Positions 1 to 5,898 of a DNA stretch of 5,898 nt are shown here, piece after piece. The notes below the pieces were generated by a model. The model was given only the letters and a program-made list of their open reading frames with translations. It made no database searches and was not told the origin of the DNA. The DNA is from Campylobacteraceae bacterium. Lineage in GTDB: Bacteria > Campylobacterota > Campylobacteria > Campylobacterales > Campylobacteraceae. Location of the stretch: contig JAITEH010000172.1 in the NCBI GenBank assembly GCA_031282125.1, positions 1-5,898 on the forward strand. The letters run 5' to 3'. Position 1 is the stretch's first letter. Every line of letters starts with the position of its first letter. Made by a program: the position numbers and the translations under genes.

Positions 1-1031
1 GAAATGATAAAAACAAAATCTATAAACTCTCTGTGTCTTTCAAAAAATGTCGTGGGTTTGTTGATAACGGTATAATTTTCAACGGCAAGGGAGGGGTTTA
101 TATTGAACTCTTTCATTTTATTGAAGTCAAATTGAAAATCGTATTTGTTAAATGTCTTAGTAAAAAGAGGCTTTAGTCTGCCTTCCAAAATCTCAATCGC
201 AACTATTCCAGTCTCCTGCCCAAGCTCGTCTATAAGCACAAGTTTACCGCCGACAGCGCCTTTGCCTATGAAAAGAGTATCCGTGATAAAAACGGGCAGT
301 TTTAGTTTTGCGATAGTCGTGGCTATCTGGTTGTTTCTGTAAAAACCGCTGTGTTTGTCGTTGTAAAATCTCACGTAAAAAATCGCTTCATCGCTTTTGT
401 ACGAAGAAAATCTCTCTTCAAGCTCCTCCAAAGTCGAAGCTCTGATATACTCTATATCGATGTTTTTTTGGTTTTCTTCTATGGCTTGAAGTATGAACGG
501 GTCGCTGTCATCTCCGTTTTCGCTTTGGTCGTTGATGATGTAAAGTTTTTTAAGGCTTGGCATCATTTTTGAAATCATGTGAACGCTCTCGTCTATAGCT
601 CTTTTTTCATATACGCCAAAAACTCTATCTTCAAGACGACTTCTGTATATATCGTCTATGGAGTTTCGCTCAAGCCCAGAAAATAGTATAGGTTCGTTGG
701 TAAACAGCTCATGATAGTATTGCAGGACGAAATCATAGGCAAATTTATCGACGGCTATAATCAAATCATATTTGCGATTTTGAAGTTGGATTTTGTAAAG
801 TTCCAGCAGTTTTTCATAATACTCCCGCGAATTGATTCTCTTCGAATCCATGTATAAAATATTTGCCGTTATGTCTATGTGTTGTGATAAAACTGACTCT
901 AAACCTTTTATAAGGTCGTCGCTCCATTGAAAACCGCGGTGGTAAGAGTTGATGATAAGTACTTGTCTGTCTTCTGCAAAAGCGCAGGTTATAGTCAATA
1001 ATAAAATAAAAATTTTTACATAAAATTTCAT
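1..1031 (-). CDS. Sensor protein with periplasmic ABC-substrate-binding-like domain (5' part only)
   Basis: The reading frame is open for 343 codons plus two bases and runs off the left edge, so the output domain is not visible. Residues 1-19 form a signal peptide or anchor (basic MKFYVK, hydrophobic run, likely cleavage after AFA). Residues 23-300 look like the ABC_sub_bind fold: VLIINSYHRGFQWSDDLIKG at 24-43, a DLIIAVDKFAYDF strand-helix at 89-101, EPILFSG at 113-119, KKLYIIND at 161-168 and LPVFITD at 245-251. From about residue 335 (EFIDFVFII) a membrane helix seems to begin. In known proteins this domain, followed by a membrane helix, usually precedes PAS, histidine-kinase or GGDEF modules, so a signal-transduction role is inferred; the ligand is unknown. 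The ATG at 1031 has only a weak ribosome binding site; an in-frame GTG at 1040 is possible. A terminator separates it from ansB, so it is probably a separate transcript. A stand-alone binding protein is less likely given the C-terminal hydrophobic turn. Confidence 0.8.
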   Translation of the reverse strand, partial: MKFYVKIFILLLTITCAFAEDRQVLIINSYHRGFQWSDDLIKGLESVLSQHIDITANILYMDSKRINSREYYEKLLELYKIQLQNRKYDLIIAVDKFAYDFVLQYYHELFTNEPILFSGLERNSIDDIYRSRLEDRVFGVYEKRAIDESVHMISKMMPSLKKLYIINDQSENGDDSDPFILQAIEENQKNIDIEYIRASTLEELEERFSSYKSDEAIFYVRFYNDKHSGFYRNNQIATTIAKLKLPVFITDTLFIGKGAVGGKLVLIDELGQETGIVAIEILEGRLKPLFTKTFNKYDFQFDFNKMKEFNINPSLAVENYTVINKPTTFFERHREFIDFVFII

Positions 1032-1043
1032 TTGATTCACAAT

Positions 1044-1072
1044 GCTTTAAAATATATATAGCGTATTTTATC
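1044..1072 (-). promoter_or_regulatory. Possible promoter of the sensor gene
   Basis: Read on the minus strand, the 42 bases between the terminator T-tract and the sensor start hold two -10-like hexamers, TAAAAT at 1070-1065 and TATATT at 1056-1051. Neither has a clear -35, which is common for housekeeping promoters in Campylobacterota. The position directly after a terminator and before a gene makes a promoter likely, but the AT-rich composition means these hexamers could arise by chance. Confidence 0.3.
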
Positions 1073-1073
1073 C

Positions 1074-1122
1074 AAAAAAACTATTTTTCCATGTTATTTT
1101 TTTAGACTAACATGGAAAAATA
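1074..1122 (-). terminator. Rho-independent terminator after ansB
   Basis: Arms at 1082-1096 and 1108-1122 are a perfect 15-bp inverted repeat (TATTTTTCCATGTTA and its complement) around an 11-base loop. In the minus-strand transcript the stem is followed by one G and then seven U residues (1080-1074), the classical layout. It starts 18 bases past the ansB stop, so it ends the aspA-dcuA-ansB message and insulates the sensor gene. The plus-strand side has no U-tract, so it should act in one direction only. Confidence 0.85.
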
Positions 1123-1139
1123 AAAAGTGCGTAATAGTT

Positions 1140-2266
<1,127 letters not shown>

Positions 2267-2286
2267 ACCCCTAAAGAACCCCTAAA
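2267..2286. repeat. 9-bp direct repeat spanning the dcuA stop codon
   Basis: ACCCCTAAA occurs at 2267-2275 and again at 2278-2286, with an 11-base period. The second copy contains the dcuA stop (TAG on the minus strand). It looks like a small local duplication; no function is apparent. Confidence 0.5.
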
Positions 2287-3634
2287 TCAAAATAGGCGCT
2301 AGTAAAAATCCTAACGCTACGGCTATTGCTATGGCCAATACCCCCGGAAATATAAACGGATGGTTGAAAACATACTTTCCTATCCTCGTACTTCCTGTGT
2401 CGTCCATTTGAACGGCAGCCAAAAGAGTAGGGTATGTAGGCAGCACAAACAATGCGCTCACAGCCGCGAAAGACGCTATCATCGTTGTCGGTTCGACGCC
2501 AAGCAAAATCGCCGTAGGAATAAGCGCTCTTGCGGTAGCTGCCTGCGAATACAAAAGCGTACTTGCAAAAAACAGCGTTATTGCCAACATCCATGGATAT
2601 TGCTGTAACAAATTACCCGCAAGACCTTTGATACCGTCAATATTGCCGTTTACGAAAGTAGAACCAAGCCACGCAACGCCAAGAACGCAGATGCAAGCCG
2701 TCATACCCGACTTGAATGTGGAGGCATTCAAGACTTTATCGGTGTCTATCTTACAAAAAAACGCGATAAGAGTTGCGATTGTAAGCATGAGCATTATGAT
2801 AGCCGCGTCTCGTCCTACGACGGGATTTTCAATCCACTTAACAGTACTGCTGATAGCTGTGGCGTACAAAACAACAGCCAAAACGCCGAGCAAGAAAAGA
2901 AGGACTGATAGCTTCGCGCCTTTTTTGGCAACAAACTCGCTTTGACCGCGAAGCTTGACCAAACCCTCTTTCAATCTTTGCTGATAAACTGCGTCTTTAC
3001 TCAAATCCGTATCGAAAAGATTGCAGATAAAAGCAGTTATCATGCAGGCTGTAAATGTTGTCGGGATACAAATAGCCAAAATCGTAAGATATCCTACGCC
3101 AAGAGGCTCTAATACGCCGCTCATGAAAACAACCGCTGCAGAAACAGGCGAAGCTGTGATGGCTATCTGCGACGATACGACGGAGACGCTCAAAGGAACG
3201 GACGGCTTAACGCCTTGCTCTTTTGCCACCTCCGCGATAACGGGCAGAGCTGAAAACGCCGTGTGTCCCGTACCTGCAAATATCGTCAGAAAATACGTTA
3301 CTGCAGGCCCAAGAAACGTTATATATTTAGGGTGTTTTCTTAAAAGCTTTTCCGCCAAATATACTAGATAATCCAGCCCGCCCGCGACTTGCATAGCCGC
3401 AATTGCCGCGATAACCGACATGATTATCAAGATAACGTCTATGGGAATCAAGACATTGTTTCCCGTAACGCCTCCTGGATTTAATCCAAGAAACAGACAT
3501 AAAATCACCAAACCTATACCCCCAGCATAGCCTATAGCTATACCGCCCAAACGAACGCCTATGAAGATAGCTCCCAATACTACAACTATTTGCAGTATCA
3601 AGAGTACTTCAGGGCTAAAAAAAGTGCTAAGCAT
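2282..3634 (-). CDS. dcuA: Anaerobic C4-dicarboxylate transporter DcuA
   Basis: This inner-membrane antiporter of the Dcu family exchanges aspartate, fumarate or malate for succinate, the traffic needed for fumarate respiration. The protein has 450 residues, slightly longer than the 433 of E. coli DcuA because of a longer N-terminus and an insert near residues 52-62. Family stretches are easy to see: GGIAIGYAGG (30-39), IAAMQVAGGLDYLV (78-91), NPKYIT-like HPKYITFLGP (101-110), FAGTGH (119-124), PVIAEVAKEQGVKP (131-144), QIAITASPVSAAVV (156-169), FKSGMTACICVLGVAWLG (307-324), LLYSQAATARAL (360-371) and VQMDDTGSTRIGKYVFNHPF (408-427). Hydrophobic segments cover most of the length around a charged cytoplasmic loop at about 207-240. 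The start follows AAGGAG by six bases, and only 11 bases separate it from the aspA stop, so translation is probably coupled. DcuB is the alternative, but the match to DcuA is clearly closer. Confidence 0.96.
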   Translation of the reverse strand: MLSTFFSPEVLLILQIVVVLGAIFIGVRLGGIAIGYAGGIGLVILCLFLGLNPGGVTGNNVLIPIDVILIIMSVIAAIAAMQVAGGLDYLVYLAEKLLRKHPKYITFLGPAVTYFLTIFAGTGHTAFSALPVIAEVAKEQGVKPSVPLSVSVVSSQIAITASPVSAAVVFMSGVLEPLGVGYLTILAICIPTTFTACMITAFICNLFDTDLSKDAVYQQRLKEGLVKLRGQSEFVAKKGAKLSVLLFLLGVLAVVLYATAISSTVKWIENPVVGRDAAIIMLMLTIATLIAFFCKIDTDKVLNASTFKSGMTACICVLGVAWLGSTFVNGNIDGIKGLAGNLLQQYPWMLAITLFFASTLLYSQAATARALIPTAILLGVEPTTMIASFAAVSALFVLPTYPTLLAAVQMDDTGSTRIGKYVFNHPFIFPGVLAIAIAVALGFLLAPILI

Positions 3635-3640
3635 TGTATG

Positions 3641-3646
3641 CTCCTT
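3641..3646 (-). promoter_or_regulatory. Ribosome binding site of dcuA overlapping the aspA stop
   Basis: The minus strand reads TAAAGGAG: the last A of the aspA stop codon is the first A of AAGGAG for dcuA, six bases before its ATG. This arrangement favours re-initiation by ribosomes finishing aspA and ties the two products' amounts together. Confidence 0.8.
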
Positions 3647-5091
3647 TATTTTTTTGCGGTTTGTTTACCATCTAATTTATGTTTTTCAGATAATCCGAAA
3701 TTGCGCGGCTTAATCATATTTTCGGGTCTTATGATATCTTCAAGCTCCTCTTTTGCCAAAAGTCCTCTCTCAAGAACTATGTTATACACAGAGCCGCCTG
3801 TTTCTAAGGCCTCTTTTGCTACGGAAGTTGAGTTTTCATAACCTATGAAAGGGTTCAAAGCCGTTACCAAACCGATGCTGTTAAGTACCAACTCTTTACA
3901 TCTTTGTTTGTTTGCCGTGATACCGTCCACGCAAGTGTAAGCAAGCGTTTTAAACGCATGACTCATCATATTTACGGAGTTGAAAAGATTGTAAGCTATA
4001 ACAGGTTCAAAAACGTTAAGCTGTAACTGTCCGCCCTCGCTTGCCAATGTAACGGTGATATCGCTGCCGATTACTTGGAAGCAGACTTGATTGACAACTT
4101 CTGGGATTACAGGATTTACTTTGCCTGGCATTATCGAACTTCCGGGCTGCATAGCGGGAAGATTTATCTCATTAAATCCTGTTCTTGGACCTGAGCTTAA
4201 AAGTCTCAAGTCGTTGCAGATTTTCGACATTTTCGTAGCGACTCTTTTCAAAACGCCCGAGATTTGCACATAAGCGCCCGTATCTTGCGTAGCTTCGACC
4301 AAATCTTTTGCCGTTATGAACGGACGTCCCGTTACTTCTTGAAGTTTGCTCTCTACCAGTTTTGAGTAGTCGGGATGAGAGTTGATACCCGTTCCTATGG
4401 CTGTTGCGCCAAGATTCATTTCGCGCACAAGCTGTCTTGCCTCATCTACTCTTTGGATATCTTCGCCTATCATGACGGCATACGTTCTAAACTCCTGCTC
4501 CAAAGTCATAGGAACGGCGTCTTGAAGCTGCGTTCTTCCCATTTTGATGACGTCTTTGAACTCCAAAGCTTTTTTGGAGAATGAGTCTTTGATGATGCCC
4601 ATAGCCTCTATCAAGCCGCCAAGCCTCTCATAAAGAGCTATACGAAGAGCCGTAGGATACGCGTCGTTTGTGGATTGAGACAGATTTACGTCATTGTTCG
4701 GATGAAGGTATTTGTACTCGCCTTTTTTGTGTCCCATGAGTTCCAAACCTACGTTTGCTATGACTTCATTTGCATTCATGTTTGTTGAAGTTCCCGCTCC
4801 CCCTTGTATCATATCGACTACAAATTGGTCGTGATATTTGCCGCCTATGATTTCATCACATGCTTCGCAAATAGCGTTTTTCTTAGCTTCATTGAGCAGT
4901 TTTAACTCGTAATTTGCCAAAGCGGCAGCTTTTTTAACAAGAGCCAATGATTTTATAAAAGTCGGAAAACTTGAAAGTTTTACGCCCGTTATATGAAAGT
5001 TCTCTTGCGCTCGTGCTGTTTGCACACCATAATAGCAATCATTGGAGATCTCTTTATCTCCTATCAAATCATGTTCTATACGAAAAGACAT
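3646..5091 (-). CDS. aspA: Aspartate ammonia-lyase (aspartase)
   Basis: Aspartase converts L-aspartate to fumarate and ammonia in the cytoplasm. It belongs to the fumarase/aspartase superfamily, which forms homotetramers with active sites built from three subunits. The 481-residue product matches the family length (E. coli AspA has 478). The superfamily signature GSSIMPGKVN lies at 317-326; S318 in this flexible loop is the expected catalytic base and K324 a substrate-carboxylate contact. Other substrate-loop motifs are GGAGTSTNMNANEV (97-110), SQSTNDAYPT (138-147) and GRTQLQDAVPMTLEQEF (185-201), the last characteristic of aspartases. The ATG at 5091 is preferred over an in-frame ATG at 5193 because AAGGAG lies seven bases upstream and MSFRIEHDLIGD aligns with the aspartase N-terminus, whereas the extra 34 residues are low-complexity leader sequence. 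It is the first gene of the operon, and together with DcuA and AnsB it feeds fumarate to respiration and ammonia to assimilation. Confidence 0.97.
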   Translation of the reverse strand: MSFRIEHDLIGDKEISNDCYYGVQTARAQENFHITGVKLSSFPTFIKSLALVKKAAALANYELKLLNEAKKNAICEACDEIIGGKYHDQFVVDMIQGGAGTSTNMNANEVIANVGLELMGHKKGEYKYLHPNNDVNLSQSTNDAYPTALRIALYERLGGLIEAMGIIKDSFSKKALEFKDVIKMGRTQLQDAVPMTLEQEFRTYAVMIGEDIQRVDEARQLVREMNLGATAIGTGINSHPDYSKLVESKLQEVTGRPFITAKDLVEATQDTGAYVQISGVLKRVATKMSKICNDLRLLSSGPRTGFNEINLPAMQPGSSIMPGKVNPVIPEVVNQVCFQVIGSDITVTLASEGGQLQLNVFEPVIAYNLFNSVNMMSHAFKTLAYTCVDGITANKQRCKELVLNSIGLVTALNPFIGYENSTSVAKEALETGGSVYNIVLERGLLAKEELEDIIRPENMIKPRNFGLSEKHKLDGKQTAKK

Positions 5092-5098
5092 CGTGTGA

Positions 5099-5104
5099 CT
5101 CCTT
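5099..5104 (-). promoter_or_regulatory. Ribosome binding site of aspA (decides the start)
   Basis: AAGGAG on the minus strand, seven bases before the ATG at 5091. No comparable site precedes the longer in-frame ATG at 5193, which also lies upstream of the likely promoter. Confidence 0.85.
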
Positions 5105-5118
5105 GAAAATTTAATAAA

Positions 5119-5124
5119 ATTGTA
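5119..5124 (-). promoter_or_regulatory. Candidate -10 element of the aspA operon
   Basis: TACAAT on the minus strand would start transcription near 5112, giving a leader of about 20 bases that includes the Shine-Dalgarno. The -35 position is occupied by one of the GTTTTA repeats and does not resemble TTGACA, which fits a promoter that needs an activator. Other -10-like hexamers exist nearby (TATTAA at 5116-5111, CATAAT at 5213-5208), so the choice is uncertain. Confidence 0.35.
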
Positions 5125-5130
5125 AACCAG

Positions 5131-5150
5131 TAAAACGATTTTAAAACGAC
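5131..5150. repeat. Direct repeats upstream of aspA, possible regulator site
   Basis: TAAAACGAT (5131-5139) and TAAAACGAC (5142-5150) repeat with an 11-base period, and a weaker GTAAAC lies at 5122-5127. Read on the minus strand this is GTTTTA, N5, GTTTTA, N3, GTTTAC. Direct repeats one helical turn apart, overlapping the -35 zone, are the usual form of an OmpR-family response-regulator site. In Campylobacter jejuni the RacRS two-component system, of that family, is reported to control fumarate/aspartate use genes; whether a homologue acts here is inference. Confidence 0.35.
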
Positions 5151-5211
5151 TTTTTGTAATATTTTTTTGAAATGCTTTTTTAGCGCGTATCAATGAGGTT
5201 TAAAAAAATTA

Positions 5212-5220
5212 TGGTATAAT
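5212..5220 (+). promoter_or_regulatory. Extended -10 promoter of rpoD
   Basis: TGGTATAAT combines a consensus TATAAT (5215-5220) with the extended TGn element. There is no -35 match at the usual spacing, only an A-tract just upstream, as is typical for housekeeping promoters of this phylum. Transcription would start near 5227, giving a leader of about 40 bases before the rpoD ATG. Confidence 0.75.
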
Positions 5221-5266
5221 ACAAACCTTTTTATATAACTTCCACACTCTACAAGGAGTAACACCT

Positions 5267-5898
5267 ATGTCAGCACAAAAAGACGTATTTACAGCATTAG
5301 AAGAATTTTTGAAAAAAAATGAGAAAGGATACGTTACTTACGATGAATTGATAGAGTTTTTTCCCAAACAACCAACATCTATTGTTATCAAAAAGATAGA
5401 AGGACTTTTAAAAAAATACAGCGTAACTCTTTTAACTTCAGCCGAAATAGCCAAAATGCGCAATTTGGAAGAGGCTAAAAAAAGAGAGCAGGAGAAGCAA
5501 AAACTTCAAGATGAAACGCTTGAAGACGAGTTTGATTTGGTAAATGAAAAAGAGCTTTTGGAGTGGTCAAGAAGCGACAGTCCCGTTAGAATGTATCTAA
5601 GGGAGATGGGTCAGATATCGCTTTTGACTAAAGATGAAGAGATTTTTATCAGCAAAAAAATTGAGCTTGGCGAAGATATTATCATAGACGCTTTTTGTTC
5701 CGTACCGTATTTGATTGATTTCATCTTAGAGTACAAAGAGGCGCTCGTAAATCGAGAGCGAAGAGTCAAGGAGCTGTTTAAAAGCTTTGACGATGAGCTT
5801 GAAGATGAAGAAGAGAGCGATTTGGATGAAGATGAGATAGAGTTGGACGAGAATGGAGAAAACAAAAGAGCTCCTACGAAAAAAGAGCTTAAACGCTC
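5267..5898 (+). CDS. rpoD: Primary sigma factor RpoD (5' part only)
   Basis: RpoD is the housekeeping sigma-70 subunit that directs RNA polymerase to -10/-35 promoters. The window holds 210 complete codons plus two bases; the frame is open to the right edge, so regions 2 to 4 lie outside. The start follows AAGGAG (5253-5258) by eight bases. Residues 1-65 correspond to region 1.1, the autoinhibitory domain. Residues 105-135 (SPVRMYLREMG and following) are region 1.2, the hallmark of primary sigma factors. Residues about 174-199 are an acidic stretch rich in D and E, matching the variable non-conserved region between 1.2 and 2. A linker of charged residues with coiled-coil character occupies 66-100. 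It is divergent from aspA with 175 bases between them; the two are functionally unrelated. Presence of region 1.1 and the DPVRMYLREMG-like motif argue against RpoS or an alternative sigma. Confidence 0.95.
   Translation, partial: MSAQKDVFTALEEFLKKNEKGYVTYDELIEFFPKQPTSIVIKKIEGLLKKYSVTLLTSAEIAKMRNLEEAKKREQEKQKLQDETLEDEFDLVNEKELLEWSRSDSPVRMYLREMGQISLLTKDEEIFISKKIELGEDIIIDAFCSVPYLIDFILEYKEALVNRERRVKELFKSFDDELEDEEESDLDEDEIELDENGENKRAPTKKELKR

Noticed and set aside
145..572. Two short plus-strand open frames (65 and 73 residues)
   Set aside because: Both are antisense to the sensor gene, whose minus-strand frame is open throughout and has a recognisable domain and signal peptide.
2271..2594. 107-residue open frame on the minus strand
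   Set aside because: It lies in another frame inside dcuA, whose family match is unambiguous, and has no ribosome binding site or recognisable domain.
3021..3371. 116-residue open frame on the plus strand
   Set aside because: It is antisense to the conserved membrane core of dcuA and shows no independent coding signal.
5092..5193. 34-residue N-terminal extension of AspA from the ATG at 5193
   Set aside because: It lacks a ribosome binding site, does not match aspartase N-termini and covers the promoter and Shine-Dalgarno of aspA.
5611..5865. Serine-rich 84-residue open frame on the minus strand
   Set aside because: It is antisense to rpoD; the serine runs are the complement of the GAA/GAT/GAG codons of the acidic region.

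Overview
The window reads as an ordinary chromosomal stretch from a member of the Campylobacterota (the former Epsilonproteobacteria), by estimate Sulfurimonas-, Sulfurospirillum- or Wolinella-like. The signs are an AT-rich base composition, a fumarate/aspartate gene set typical of that phylum, an asparaginase that resembles the Wolinella succinogenes enzyme as I remember it, and promoters with a good -10 box but no recognisable -35. The genus cannot be fixed without a database search.

Layout from left to right. Positions 1-1031, minus strand: the 5' part of a gene for an exported, ABC-substrate-binding-like domain that is running into a probable membrane helix where the window ends. It is most likely the sensory half of a histidine kinase or GGDEF-type signalling protein. 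Positions 1032-1139: a short intergenic region with a strong rho-independent terminator and the start region of the sensor gene. Positions 1140-5091, minus strand: three genes in the transcription order aspA (aspartate ammonia-lyase), dcuA (anaerobic C4-dicarboxylate antiporter), ansB (periplasmic type II L-asparaginase). Positions 5092-5266: a 175-bp divergent promoter region. Positions 5267-5898, plus strand: the 5' third or so of rpoD, the primary sigma factor.

The three minus-strand genes form one pathway. AnsB hydrolyses asparagine in the periplasm to aspartate and ammonia. DcuA imports aspartate (or fumarate/malate) in exchange for succinate. AspA deaminates aspartate in the cytoplasm to fumarate and ammonia. 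Fumarate can then serve as terminal electron acceptor for a fumarate reductase (not in this window) and leave as succinate through DcuA, while the ammonia supplies nitrogen. The aspA stop codon overlaps the dcuA Shine-Dalgarno, so these two are very probably translated from one message. ansB follows after 94 bases that hold an RNA hairpin, and the message ends at the terminator at 1074-1122.

I see no mobile element, CRISPR array, tRNA, rRNA or previously undescribed system. The points most worth a second look are a serine in AnsB at the site that sets glutaminase side activity in the Wolinella enzyme, 11-bp-spaced direct repeats upstream of aspA, a near-palindromic -10 element between aspA and rpoD that could fire both ways, and the dcuA-ansB intercistronic hairpin, which pairs fully only in the sense transcript.
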